Below are positions 8,767 to 18,394 of a stretch of 64,000 nucleotides of DNA, in pieces. This DNA comes from an uncultured Anaeroplasmataceae bacterium (lineage in GTDB: Bacteria > Bacillota_I > Bacilli_A > Acholeplasmatales > Anaeroplasmataceae). The position numbers and the translations under genes were made by a program. Positions within the stretch are counted from its first letter, which is position 1, and every line of letters begins with the position of its first letter. The notes under the pieces were generated by a model. It had not been told where the DNA came from, searched no databases, and saw only the letters and a program-made list of their open reading frames with translations. The stretch spans positions 86,056 through 150,055 of the forward strand of contig CALUYM010000004.1 in NCBI GenBank assembly GCA_944325035.1, read 5' to 3'.

Positions 8767-10221
8767 TTAGCATCCAATGAAGGCTAATGCTTCACGCATT
8801 GGTTTTGTCATAATTTCGTATAAACAATCTGCTACGAAATCAGTAACACCTTCAAATTTATTTAAATCCATTTCCCAGTGCTTTTCTAAGCCTAAGAAAT
8901 CTTTAACAATCTTGTGACAAGCTTCCTTTGAACCATCAAAATTAGACCATTCATTTTTGAAGAATTCAAGAGCCCATTCATCATCCTTTAGCGCAATATC
9001 TTCATTTCCACGTTTACCACGATAGAATGCAATTAAAGCAGCTAGTGAGAATAAAGCATGTTTTGGAAATTTTCCAGCTTCTAAATTTTGAACAATTGTA
9101 GGTAAGTCACGAGTTTTAAACTTAGTTACAGAGTTTAAAGCAATTGACATTAATTCATGACGTACAAATGGATTTTCATATCTATCAAGAACACTATTCG
9201 AGTAATCAACCATTTGATCATGAGGAATATCAATTGTTGGGATTACTTCATCAAAAATAAATTGACGAACAAATTTTCCTAGTTGAGCGTCTTCAATTGT
9301 TTCACGAACAGTATCAATACCTGCTAAATACGCAACTGGTACTAATACAGTATGTGATCCATTAAGAATTTTAACCTTTCTTTGTTTATAAGGAACAATT
9401 GAATTGACATATAAAACATTTAAACCAGCTTTAGGTGCAGGGAAAGCTTCTTCTAAAGCCTTAATATCATCACCATCAATGCACCATAAATGGAAGATTT
9501 CTCCAACTACCATTGAATTATCAATATAGCCTAATTCTTCTTGGCATTGTTTTTCTTCAGCACGAGGATATCCAGGTACAATTCTATCTACTAATGTGTT
9601 ATAGAACTTGTTAGCTTCAGTAATCCAATTAATGAATTTTTCATCCATTTTGCAAGTTTGGGCTAACTTTACTAATACTTCTTTTAATGTATCACCATTG
9701 TGATCAATTAATTCACATGGAATAATAAATAAACCCTTGTTTACATCACCATTAAAATGATTATAACGGGCATGTAAGAATGATAATAACTTACCAGGGA
9801 AGCTCTTTGGACATTCTGCAAAGTTTGTATCAGTTTCATCAAATGCAATACCAGCTTCAGTTGTATTAGAAATAATGAACTCTAAATCTTCACTCTTAGC
9901 GTAATCTAAATATTTATCATATTGAGTGAATGGATTTATTAAATCACCAATACAATCAATTACTTGGTGTGTTTTAATAGTTTCACCATTTTGTTTTCCT
10001 TGAAGATATAATGTATATAAACCATCTTGTTTTTCAATTTCAGCAACACGACCAAATGGCATCGGTTGAACAACCGCTACATTACCATTAAAGACACCTT
10101 TTTTATTCATAGTGTCAATAATCCAGTCAACGAAGGCACGTAAAAAGTTACCCTCACCAAATTGTAAGACTTTAATAGGACGATTTACTTTTTCTACGAT
10201 TTTTGAACTTAAATTTTCCAC
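8767..10221 (-). CDS. uxaB: Tagaturonate reductase (altronate oxidoreductase)
   Basis: NADH-dependent reduction of tagaturonate to altronate; mannitol dehydrogenase family. The Rossmann start is VLQFGEGNFLRAFVDW and the catalytic segment is KVKILNGSHTVLVPVAYLAG. An in-frame ATG at 10236 would give a slightly longer protein, but the only SD (GGAGG) overlaps it and points to the GTG at 10221 eight bases downstream, so 484 aa is preferred. It is the first gene of the operon. A perfect inverted repeat lies between promoter and SD (10240-10259), so negative control by a uronate-responsive repressor is likely. Confidence 0.93.
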   Translation of the reverse strand: MENLSSKIVEKVNRPIKVLQFGEGNFLRAFVDWIIDTMNKKGVFNGNVAVVQPMPFGRVAEIEKQDGLYTLYLQGKQNGETIKTHQVIDCIGDLINPFTQYDKYLDYAKSEDLEFIISNTTEAGIAFDETDTNFAECPKSFPGKLLSFLHARYNHFNGDVNKGLFIIPCELIDHNGDTLKEVLVKLAQTCKMDEKFINWITEANKFYNTLVDRIVPGYPRAEEKQCQEELGYIDNSMVVGEIFHLWCIDGDDIKALEEAFPAPKAGLNVLYVNSIVPYKQRKVKILNGSHTVLVPVAYLAGIDTVRETIEDAQLGKFVRQFIFDEVIPTIDIPHDQMVDYSNSVLDRYENPFVRHELMSIALNSVTKFKTRDLPTIVQNLEAGKFPKHALFSLAALIAFYRGKRGNEDIALKDDEWALEFFKNEWSNFDGSKEACHKIVKDFLGLEKHWEMDLNKFEGVTDFVADCLYEIMTKPMREALAFIGC

Positions 10222-10239
10222 GATGTTTTCCTCCATATA

Positions 10240-10259
10240 TTGTCCGAAATATCGGACAA
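10240..10259 (-). promoter_or_regulatory. Candidate operator of uxaBAC
   Basis: Perfect inverted repeat TTGTCCGA / TCGGACAA with a 4-base centre, between the predicted transcription start and the uxaB SD. No second copy was found by eye in the window and no regulator gene is nearby. The site is seen; its function is inferred. It could also act as a 5'-end mRNA hairpin. Confidence 0.6.
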
Positions 10260-10276
10260 GTTATCTCATCAAATTC

Positions 10277-10305
10277 ATTGTAGCACGCTTTATTTATTAT
10301 TGCAA
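10277..10305 (-). promoter_or_regulatory. Sigma-A-type promoter of uxaBAC
   Basis: Minus strand -35 TTGCAA (10305-10300), 17-base spacer, -10 TACAAT (10282-10277). The predicted start near 10270 leaves the operator-like repeat at about +11 to +30. Confidence 0.75.
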
Positions 10306-10329
10306 TAGATATAAAGTTAAATCTTTTTT

Positions 10330-10365
10330 AGCTAAAAAATATGAGATTATTTTTATTTTTTAGCT
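10330..10365. repeat. 12-bp inverted repeat upstream of uxa promoter
   Basis: Perfect arms AGCTAAAAAATA (10330-10341) and TATTTTTTAGCT (10354-10365); a third partial copy AGCTAAAAAG is at about 10408. It lies 25-60 bases upstream of the -35. It could be an upstream activator site or simple AT-rich structure. Confidence 0.5.
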
Positions 10366-10470
10366 ATTTTTTACTTTGTTTATAATAATAAATGATTAAC
10401 TTAAATTTAGCTAAAAAGCTTTTTCACTCTAAAAATAAAAGTATGACTCCTATAGACTTCATAATCTTAT

Positions 10471-10491
10471 AAAAAAAGAGCCTCAAGGCCC
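10471..10491 (-). terminator. Intrinsic terminator of walJ-rlmH
   Basis: Stem GGGCC-TTGA-GGCTC (one G-T pair) followed by seven T on the minus strand, just after the rlmH stop. Confidence 0.75.
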
Positions 10492-10970
10492 TATTTATGA
10501 TATGTTTCGTTATTATTAATTTTAAAAGCGCGATATATTTGCTCAATTAAAATTAATTTCATCAATTGATGTGGAAAAGTCATTTTTGAAAAACATAATC
10601 GATAATTAACTTTATTAATTACTTCTTTAGATAAACCTAAAGAACCACCAATAATAAATGTGATATTTGAAGCGTGATAGGTCTGAATTTCTAAAATTTT
10701 TCGAGCTAAATCCTCACTTGATAACATTTCTCCTTTTAAATCTAGAGCGATGCTATAAGTTTTTTCATCTAAAGTATCAATAATTTTCTTTCCCTCTTTA
10801 TTCTTTATTTCTTCCATTATAGAGTCGCTTGCTTTATCTTTAATAGCTTCATCAGGCAAAACAATTTCTTCAACCTTAGCGTACTTTCCTAATCGCTTCA
10901 CATACTCAGCAATTCCATCTAACAAATACTTTTCCTTTAATTTACCAACACTGATAATAGTTATTTTCAT
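10491..10970 (-). CDS. rlmH: 23S rRNA pseudouridine-1915 N3-methyltransferase
   Basis: SPOUT-class methyltransferase acting on 70S ribosomes. It is 159 aa, the family length. The SAM-binding knot FIIGGSLGLSKEVI and the conserved C-terminus TFPHQLMKLILIEQIYRAF...NNETYHK are intact. It overlaps the upstream metallo-hydrolase gene by four bases, so they are co-translated. yycJ-rlmH proximity is common in Bacilli. Confidence 0.96.
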   Translation of the reverse strand: MKITIISVGKLKEKYLLDGIAEYVKRLGKYAKVEEIVLPDEAIKDKASDSIMEEIKNKEGKKIIDTLDEKTYSIALDLKGEMLSSEDLARKILEIQTYHASNITFIIGGSLGLSKEVINKVNYRLCFSKMTFPHQLMKLILIEQIYRAFKINNNETYHK

Positions 10971-11752
10971 ATTTCAAAAACCTCCAGTGGAATTTGTGAT
11001 GCATAGTAAAAATCAATATCTTTTGTATCAATTCCTAAATCGTTGAAAACTCGTTTTGATGTTAATTTTATTATTTGAACTAAATTACACTCTTCTGATA
11101 TATGAGCAAATATTATTTTTTTAGTATTTGGCCCGATTATATTGGCCAAAATATAGGCACTATCTTGGTTTGATAGATGACCACAATCAGATAAAATTCT
11201 AATTTTTGTATTATATGGTCTATCACTTTGCATAAGAATTTCTGGGTCGTGATTTGATTCCCAAATATACATTTCAGCATTACTTAATTTATCATAAAAA
11301 CTTTGCTTAATATAACCAGTATCTGTCACATAAACTATTTTTTTTCCATTGTTTTTAATTATAAAGCCAAGTGGATCATTAGCATCATGATATATTTCGA
11401 CTGACTCTATCTCAAAGGTACCAATTTGTATAATTGAATTTCTTTCAATAAAACGAAAATATTCTTGACCAATTTTTTCTCTAATCTTGCTGGAAAGTCC
11501 CAAATAAGTCCCTTTTGTTGTATAAATTAAAGCTTTTGTTTGATTAAACAATGCTACTAGACCTGATGTATGATCTGTGTGTTCATGTGTCAAAAAAATT
11601 GCTTTTAAGTTATCTAAAGATAAAGCGTTATTTATAAGGCATTCTTGAATTCTTTTTTTAGATATTCCGACATCAATCATTATTTTGTTCCCATCAGCTT
11701 CTATAAAAGTCGCATTACCTTTAGAACCTGATGCAATTTGTACTACTTTCAT
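10967..11752 (-). CDS. walJ: Metallo-beta-lactamase-fold nuclease, WalJ/YycJ family
   Basis: 261-aa beta-lactamase-fold protein with the metal-binding motif THEHTDHTSGL, the N-terminal ASGSKGNATFIEADG segment typical of YycJ/WalJ, and a downstream DTGYI metal site. WalJ proteins are implicated in DNA or RNA 5'-end processing linked to cell-wall regulation; the exact substrate here is unknown. The gene lies directly ahead of rlmH with a 4-base overlap. The WalRK genes usually near it are not in the window. Confidence 0.87.
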   Translation of the reverse strand: MKVVQIASGSKGNATFIEADGNKIMIDVGISKKRIQECLINNALSLDNLKAIFLTHEHTDHTSGLVALFNQTKALIYTTKGTYLGLSSKIREKIGQEYFRFIERNSIIQIGTFEIESVEIYHDANDPLGFIIKNNGKKIVYVTDTGYIKQSFYDKLSNAEMYIWESNHDPEILMQSDRPYNTKIRILSDCGHLSNQDSAYILANIIGPNTKKIIFAHISEECNLVQIIKLTSKRVFNDLGIDTKDIDFYYASQIPLEVFEI

Positions 11753-11799
11753 ATAATCACCATTATCGAATTATAACATCATGCAAGTTTTTTTTCCAT

Positions 11800-12007
11800 A
11801 AAAAACACTTCTTTGTTCAGAAGTTACTCTCTTTATGACAAACTCAATATTAGTTATTTACTTTCAAATCTATGTTTATTTTAATAAAATTTATTCTGAT
11901 AGTTTAAGTTATGTACTAATACCAAATTTATATTCCTACTTTTTATATTTAATAATAAACCCCCTATAAATAAAATCACTTTCTTGGGATTCTAATTCAT
12001 AGAGGGG
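11800..12007 (-). terminator. Two hairpins downstream of the lipoprotein operon
   Basis: A long imperfect hairpin (about 11960-12007, arms CCCCTCTATGAAT and ATTTATAGGGG) follows the stop at 12026. A compact hairpin ACTTCT-loop-AGAAGT (11807-11824) followed by a T run serves as a second terminator. The remainder of this 273-base gap is AT-rich with nothing else recognised. Confidence 0.6.
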
Positions 12008-12025
12008 ATACATATTTATTCTTTA

Positions 12026-14989
12026 TTATTTAAAAATTTTAGATGTAAAGTCAATTGACCAATCTACTTCAAACCAACCATAGAATTGATCAGTTTCTTC
12101 AAGTGTTTTATAAGAATCAATTGTTCTTTCCTTGATTTCCAGTATTGTATTAACGGCAGTTGAACTTACATTATTTGATGTAAATGTAATTGTACCAATT
12201 TGCTTATATAAACGATATGTTTGGAAATCGGTTGAAGTATAGCGAGATATAATAGGACTTAAGTAACTTGATACAGCGCTAGATACACTAGAACGCATTG
12301 ATGTTACTGATCCATTATTCATATATTCCATAAAATAAATGAATAATTGAGACACTGATGGTTCTTCTGTTTCGCTATATCCTGAAGCATATACAACATA
12401 ATCATCAGATGTTGTAGTTGTATCATGTTTATAAACTACAATGTCTTGATCTTCCCAAGTCTTCTTTTGAGTCTCAGTATTTGTAGAATCATCATTTTTT
12501 AAGAATTTAGCAGATGCAGCATCCTTCATATTGTATACATATAACATATGCCATCCATAGCTAGTAGCTGTTAGTTGTTCAACATTTTGAATACCAACCT
12601 CGTAATCTAAAGTCCCTTCAGAGATTTTAACTGAATCATCATATTTCCAGTAACCATTATCCTCAATGTTTTCTTTAACACTTAGATAAGACTCTTGATT
12701 TAGTGTATCGTATAACGATTTAACTTCGTCAGTGAACTCTTCTACATAATTTGAGCCATTTGAAATATCGATAGTAGATAAATCTTCTGCTGTAATAGTA
12801 AATTCAAATTCTCCAGCAATATCTGACCATGTTTGATCTTTATAATCATTACATTTTAATCTATATTTATATCCTTGATTATTAAAAGTTTTAGCTAAAA
12901 ATGTAAAAGCATCAACTTTTTTATCAGTAGTGATAATTTTCGCTTCTTTTACCAAAGCATCAGCAACTTTAACTAATGCATTTTTAAAATTCTGAGCTTG
13001 TTCTGATTTTCCACTATCTTCTAAAGCCTTTAAATAATCTTCTGGATTTTCATATGTACCATCACCATCACTATCAACAGAAATTAATAAGTGGGCAATG
13101 TCTAGACTGTAATAACTATTATATTGTTTATCTGTAAATTGTTTAAATTTAGCGAATAATTTGTTATTGTCATTATCACTAAATCTTAAAACGCCATCTT
13201 CACCCTCAGTTCCAAATTCTCCATAATATGAATTATATAATGAAGTTAAATCTGATTGTAGCATTTTATAGTTTACAATATCCGATTGATTATCAAAACC
13301 ATATTGTAATACTAAGTAATTTTCTAAACCCATTTTTTTAGAATAACTTGTTTCATTACGTTTAAACGATTTAATTGTATCTTTAATACCAGCGTTATAT
13401 CCACTAATCGTATCTTCATTTATCATATCAGTTAACACTGATTGATTTGACAAATACTTTGTTGAAAGTAAATCAATAGCTGATGAAACTCCGTATATTT
13501 TTTCTAAATCATTAAAGAATGTATCAACACTGTATTGGACTTTAAGCTCACCAGTCTCATTGCCAGTTACATCATCAATAGAGTAAACAGGATCATTTGT
13601 ATAGCTATATGTAAATTCATATACTAATTCATTGTTAAATTTAGTATTAAAATCATAGTAATCACTATAACTATTAGCATATTGATTTTCAAATACTGGA
13701 TCATAAATAGTTATATTGAAATTTTCACTTCTTAAACGTTTTTCGACTAAAGTGTTTCCAAGTGTTTCGCTTGCCCATGACTCAAGTAAATCATCAGTAA
13801 TAATACCTTCTAACTTCGTTTTTTCATCAATCGTTAAATCATCATAATCTTTACCTTCATATATATTCAAACGAAGAACCATATAATATGAATTATCACC
13901 TGATAAATTAAATGGAGTTGTTAAATATGATTTGGAACCATCTGAGCTTTGAATACCATTAGGATTATTTACAACATCTAAGTCTTCTAAATTATCAGTT
14001 AAGAAAGTCTTAACGCTTGCACCAAGTTCAGATAATTCATCGCCATCTTTATCTACTGTAAAAGTTGTATTTTCACTAGTATATAAATTATCAGTTGTAA
14101 TATTTTCCTTATCCTTATAGAAATTATTATATAGACTAATGTAGAAATTTAAGGCTTGCTCATTAGTTGTATTTTCTCCTAACGTAACTCCAGTATCTTT
14201 TATAGCTTGTTCGATATATTTATTAGCTTGTGCCTTTGTATTAAATTTCACAACAATAGCATGGTTAGCATATTTTTCTGTATTTTGACCTGGATATGTA
14301 ACACCTAAATGATCGGCAAATGATGTATAATTCTGATATGTTGATTCATATGTGTCTTTTATTCTATCTTCATCAATAAAGTAGCTGTTATCAACTTCAT
14401 CGCCATCTTCAATAATAGTTTCTTTATCCTTAATAGAATTCAAATATTGTCTAGAGTATTCAATTGTTGCTAAAACATATTTATATTCCTCTGTAATTTC
14501 AGTAGGCCATTGGAAATCATCTTCCATAGAAGAATTTTCTGTAACATTCGGCATTAATGAAGATTTTTTTGCATACAAATCAATACCATTTGATATATAT
14601 TGAGTATCAACATATTTATCAACCATTGTTTGACGTTCTTCTTCATCAATTTCTAAATAGTCATCGATTGTAGATACACTATAAATAGCTGAGAAAATGT
14701 ATTCATTAAATTCTTCACGATAATCATTATAATTTATTTTAGCAATTTCTTCTTTAAATAAATCTTTTTTAATATTGGATAATACTTTGCTATATCCTTT
14801 ATTACGGAATAAATTATACATTTCATTATATGATACACTTTCACCGCTTTGTAAAGATGCATATGTTTTATTTAAATCTAAACTACCAGTTGGACGTTTA
14901 GTATTTCTTGCGGCATCACAAGAAGCAATTGTTAAAATTACCGCTGATGCCGTAAGAACAGAAAGGATCCCTTTAAAATATTTTTTCAT
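12026..14989 (-). CDS. Giant PrsA/SurA-like foldase lipoprotein, copy 2
   Basis: 987-aa secreted lipoprotein with signal peptide and lipobox TIASC (lipidated Cys24). After it comes a SurA-N-like helical start (SYNEMYNLFRNKGYSKVLSNI). A parvulin-like start DIAHLLISVDSDGDG (about residue 630) and a parvulin-like end TSYGWHMLYVYN (about 820) are visible, separated by a much longer insert than in a normal ~95-aa parvulin domain. DSDGDG resembles a calcium-binding loop. It probably acts as an extracellular chaperone or foldase; prolyl isomerase activity is doubtful. Paralogous to the gene 6 bases upstream. Confidence 0.7.
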   Translation of the reverse strand: MKKYFKGILSVLTASAVILTIASCDAARNTKRPTGSLDLNKTYASLQSGESVSYNEMYNLFRNKGYSKVLSNIKKDLFKEEIAKINYNDYREEFNEYIFSAIYSVSTIDDYLEIDEEERQTMVDKYVDTQYISNGIDLYAKKSSLMPNVTENSSMEDDFQWPTEITEEYKYVLATIEYSRQYLNSIKDKETIIEDGDEVDNSYFIDEDRIKDTYESTYQNYTSFADHLGVTYPGQNTEKYANHAIVVKFNTKAQANKYIEQAIKDTGVTLGENTTNEQALNFYISLYNNFYKDKENITTDNLYTSENTTFTVDKDGDELSELGASVKTFLTDNLEDLDVVNNPNGIQSSDGSKSYLTTPFNLSGDNSYYMVLRLNIYEGKDYDDLTIDEKTKLEGIITDDLLESWASETLGNTLVEKRLRSENFNITIYDPVFENQYANSYSDYYDFNTKFNNELVYEFTYSYTNDPVYSIDDVTGNETGELKVQYSVDTFFNDLEKIYGVSSAIDLLSTKYLSNQSVLTDMINEDTISGYNAGIKDTIKSFKRNETSYSKKMGLENYLVLQYGFDNQSDIVNYKMLQSDLTSLYNSYYGEFGTEGEDGVLRFSDNDNNKLFAKFKQFTDKQYNSYYSLDIAHLLISVDSDGDGTYENPEDYLKALEDSGKSEQAQNFKNALVKVADALVKEAKIITTDKKVDAFTFLAKTFNNQGYKYRLKCNDYKDQTWSDIAGEFEFTITAEDLSTIDISNGSNYVEEFTDEVKSLYDTLNQESYLSVKENIEDNGYWKYDDSVKISEGTLDYEVGIQNVEQLTATSYGWHMLYVYNMKDAASAKFLKNDDSTNTETQKKTWEDQDIVVYKHDTTTTSDDYVVYASGYSETEEPSVSQLFIYFMEYMNNGSVTSMRSSVSSAVSSYLSPIISRYTSTDFQTYRLYKQIGTITFTSNNVSSTAVNTILEIKERTIDSYKTLEETDQFYGWFEVDWSIDFTSKIFK

Positions 14990-14995
14990 ATTCGA

Positions 14996-17900
14996 TTATT
15001 CTCCTTTCTTAAATGCATTTTGTGCATATTCTTCTAATAAATCCCACCAAGTTGTATTTTCATCTACTCGGTATAAGTTTTCAATTTCAGCCAACAATCT
15101 ATCACCTTCACCATTATCTTCTTTAGTAAAGAATGTTAATTGACATGTTTCAGAATCATAAACTCCATTAACTAAATAACCCTCTTGAGTTTTTTCGTTA
15201 ATTGATAATAATTTGATAAATCTTTCAGTTGAAGCAGTTCTTAATTCATTTTCACCATTGAATTCAAAAGCGGTATGATCACCAACTTGTCTACCAGCTT
15301 CAGCTTCAAGATAACTTACAATTAAATAGAATTGTGAAGTTTCTGATGTAAAACGAGTATACATAGGTTGTAAATAGTTAGTTACAGCAGTAGAAATACT
15401 TGCAGGAAGTGAATTTGAAGTTTGACTATTTGCATATTCTAGTAAATATGCTCTTACTTGATTTAGTGAGAAATCTTTACCATCACTATATAAGTTTTCA
15501 ATTAAGTAGGCTTCATCATTGTAAATATAAACTAAATTTTCGAAATTACCATTTGGATCATCTTCACTTGTGAATTCAGCAGTTTGATTAATACTAGCAC
15601 TTGTTAGTGTATATAAATTATAACCATCAACTGATAATAGACCATTTTTAGTTGAATCTAAATAATATGATGTTTCAAGGTAATCAGTAGGAACACTTGG
15701 ATTTTCACCATTTTTATCAAAGATATATTGGTTATCCATATATGTTTTATACATAGCAATTTTTAAAACGTCATATACTGATGAATATTGAGAATTGTTT
15801 GTAACATCAGCAATTTCATCAACTTTAATATATAAACCATTTACTCGGTATTTAGCCCAATATGTCTCAGCGTGAGTTGGATCATAATCTCCATCAACAA
15901 TATCATTATCATATCCATTTGTAAAACGACCTGATGATGAATATTCAGTAACAATAGCAGTCAACGCATCTGTATTTGAATCTGAAGAATTATTAACAAT
16001 ATTAATAATATCGCGAACTAATTCTTGTGCTAAATCTCCATATGTATTCGCATTATCAGTTGGTACAGGTAGAGATTTTGTCCAATCAAAGTTCTTATCA
16101 GGAGATCCATCTTCATCCATATCAACATATACAAGTAAATTACTACCGGTAACATTAAAAGTATCACGATAAGCATTAGCTGATTTTTGCAATAGTTTTG
16201 CTAAATCTATCGAAGAATAATCAGTCAATAGTTTAGTCGATGCTTCATTTACACAATAATAATCTTTAATAATTGTATCAATGTCTGAAGTATGGAAATA
16301 TAACATCATAAAATTATATTTACCAATAGAAGAATCATAACCATATGATGCTAATTGTCCATTAGCAAAGTTTGCTAATAATACATTTAATGTGTCATAA
16401 AACTCATCTACTGTTTCTTTATCATTTAAAACATCTTGATATACATCAGTTTCTTTAATAACTCGCTTTGATAAAATATCTACAGCTGTAGAAATACCAC
16501 TACTTGGTTCTAAAGTTTCCCATATATCTTTAGCAGTCACTTTTACTTTTGACTCATGATTTTCATCATTTCCATCAGAATTTGTAGTTGTATATTTATA
16601 AACAATTTCAGCTACAACCCCATCTTCGGGAGCATTCTTTCTTGTTTTAGTATAAGTAGAATTTTCAGCTATATATGCTATTTCTATATTTTTATCATAA
16701 ATATAAATTTTACAGTCTTCAACTGTAGCAGATAGGGCATTATCAATGTAAGTTTGAGTTATTTCTTCTTCCATCATTTCTGACTCTAGTTTTTGTAAAA
16801 AATCTTTAAATTCAGGTGTAGCGTCTTTATCTAAAGTAGTTTCACTTTCATCAGTAAAATGTAATTTCTCATTTTCTGGCATATTCGCATCATTAATTTT
16901 GAACGCCATATAATAATATTCTCCATAACTTTGTGCTTGAGAAGAATATGAATCAGTTTGATTAGAATTAGTTTTTAAAGTCGTATATAAGTATGATTTT
17001 AAAGATGAGTTTATTTCATCTAATGTCTCACCATTATAAGTAAGGTCAGCAGCATTATTATCTTTTAAATAAGCTTCATAAATAGCTTGTGAGCTTGCTG
17101 ATTCATGAGCTCCACCACGATCGAATTGTTCAACTAAATATGCTGTGATATCGCGACGATTAGATGTATTGTTTACCGGAATATTCTCAATATTTCCTAA
17201 TTGATCACGATATGGATAAACATAGTTATACATTTCAATATATAGTGATAACATGAATCCACTTGGCATATTAGTTAAATCACGACGTGCATTTACATTT
17301 GTAGTCGAGTTATCTGTGAAGTCAAAATCATCGTAGTATTTACTATATTCTTGAGCAGTTTGATCATTTAATTGTGGAATGAAGTATAGACGTGAACGAT
17401 AAGTCTTAAGACCAAAAGTTTTTAAAACTGCATTAACTTCATCTTGACTAGTAAAACGAATCAAAACAGCATTTAAATCATATTTATATTTATAATTTTC
17501 ATTCCAGAAAGTTTTAATTTCTGAATCTGAATAATATTCGTCTTCATCTTCATCTTTTTCTTCATTGTGAGTCTTGATTTCTTTTGCTAAATAATCTCTT
17601 GCGAATAATTTTTCTGCATATTCATCATAGTATTTTGAAAAAACTTCTTTTTGAATTTCATCTAACTTATCATACTCTAAAGCTGATTCGTGATTGATTG
17701 CATCACGTGCTAAAAGAGCTTCTAATTTTTTTAGTGCCGTAGCTTCATCAGCATCTAACACTATATTATATTGTTGATATAATTTATCTAAATATTGCAA
17801 TTTCTTTGTTTGTTCAAGATATGGGTTATTCAGTTCGTCAGCTGAGTCAACATTATCAACTGCAAAAACATCACAAATAAGATAATCTTGTACTCCTTTA

Positions 17901-18208
17901 ATATAAGTGTCACGATTACTTGAATTTTTATCTTCAATTGTTGATTTAACTTCTTCTAGATACTTTTGAATCATTGCTTCATTTAACTTCTCTTGGATAA
18001 CGCTTGAAGAATTCCATCTGAAGTTATCATAAATCTCTTGATTTGTAACAGAATTGTTTCCTAGACGAACATACTCTGCATCTTTATTAATTCCACTATA
18101 TAAATCAGCGCCTTCACCACATGATGTTAGCGATACCATTGTTAAAACAGCTAGCGAACATAGTGCAATCGGCTTAAAAAATCCTCTTCTTTTTAGCTTA
18201 TTATTCAT
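14996..18208 (-). CDS. Giant PrsA/SurA-like foldase lipoprotein, copy 1
   Basis: 1070-aa lipoprotein with lipobox SLTSC (Cys30). Its layout matches the downstream gene: NSVTNQEIYDNF near the N-terminus, a NLLVYVDMDEDG segment where the paralogue has AHLLISVDSDGDG, and a similar Ser/Thr/Tyr-rich C-terminus. The parvulin signature is weaker than in the paralogue. ATG 18208 is chosen (AAGGAG eight bases upstream) over a TTG at 18214. The two genes form one operon with a promoter at 18256-18284. Function is inferred from the fold resemblance only. Confidence 0.65.
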   Translation of the reverse strand: MNNKLKRRGFFKPIALCSLAVLTMVSLTSCGEGADLYSGINKDAEYVRLGNNSVTNQEIYDNFRWNSSSVIQEKLNEAMIQKYLEEVKSTIEDKNSSNRDTYIKGVQDYLICDVFAVDNVDSADELNNPYLEQTKKLQYLDKLYQQYNIVLDADEATALKKLEALLARDAINHESALEYDKLDEIQKEVFSKYYDEYAEKLFARDYLAKEIKTHNEEKDEDEDEYYSDSEIKTFWNENYKYKYDLNAVLIRFTSQDEVNAVLKTFGLKTYRSRLYFIPQLNDQTAQEYSKYYDDFDFTDNSTTNVNARRDLTNMPSGFMLSLYIEMYNYVYPYRDQLGNIENIPVNNTSNRRDITAYLVEQFDRGGAHESASSQAIYEAYLKDNNAADLTYNGETLDEINSSLKSYLYTTLKTNSNQTDSYSSQAQSYGEYYYMAFKINDANMPENEKLHFTDESETTLDKDATPEFKDFLQKLESEMMEEEITQTYIDNALSATVEDCKIYIYDKNIEIAYIAENSTYTKTRKNAPEDGVVAEIVYKYTTTNSDGNDENHESKVKVTAKDIWETLEPSSGISTAVDILSKRVIKETDVYQDVLNDKETVDEFYDTLNVLLANFANGQLASYGYDSSIGKYNFMMLYFHTSDIDTIIKDYYCVNEASTKLLTDYSSIDLAKLLQKSANAYRDTFNVTGSNLLVYVDMDEDGSPDKNFDWTKSLPVPTDNANTYGDLAQELVRDIINIVNNSSDSNTDALTAIVTEYSSSGRFTNGYDNDIVDGDYDPTHAETYWAKYRVNGLYIKVDEIADVTNNSQYSSVYDVLKIAMYKTYMDNQYIFDKNGENPSVPTDYLETSYYLDSTKNGLLSVDGYNLYTLTSASINQTAEFTSEDDPNGNFENLVYIYNDEAYLIENLYSDGKDFSLNQVRAYLLEYANSQTSNSLPASISTAVTNYLQPMYTRFTSETSQFYLIVSYLEAEAGRQVGDHTAFEFNGENELRTASTERFIKLLSINEKTQEGYLVNGVYDSETCQLTFFTKEDNGEGDRLLAEIENLYRVDENTTWWDLLEEYAQNAFKKGE

Positions 18209-18255
18209 CTTCAAGTCTCCTTATAACGAATTTGGCTATAACCATAGCACTTACA

Positions 18256-18284
18256 ATAATAACATTTTTAATGTCAAATTGCAA
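18256..18284 (-). promoter_or_regulatory. Promoter of the giant lipoprotein operon
   Basis: Minus strand -35 TTGCAA (18284-18279), 17-base spacer, -10 TATTAT (18261-18256). An overlapping TTGACA gives no good -10. Confidence 0.6.
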
Positions 18285-18394
18285 TACAATATATAAATAT
18301 CAAAATGTAGTTAATTAAATTAAATATAGGCAAAAATACAAACATTTTTTGCTAAAAAACGTAAACTAAATTGAGACCTAAAGGAGGTTTTAAT

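Noticed and set aside
14775..15143. Plus-strand frame across the junction of the two giant lipoprotein genes
   Set aside because: Antisense to two signal-peptide regions and without an SD.
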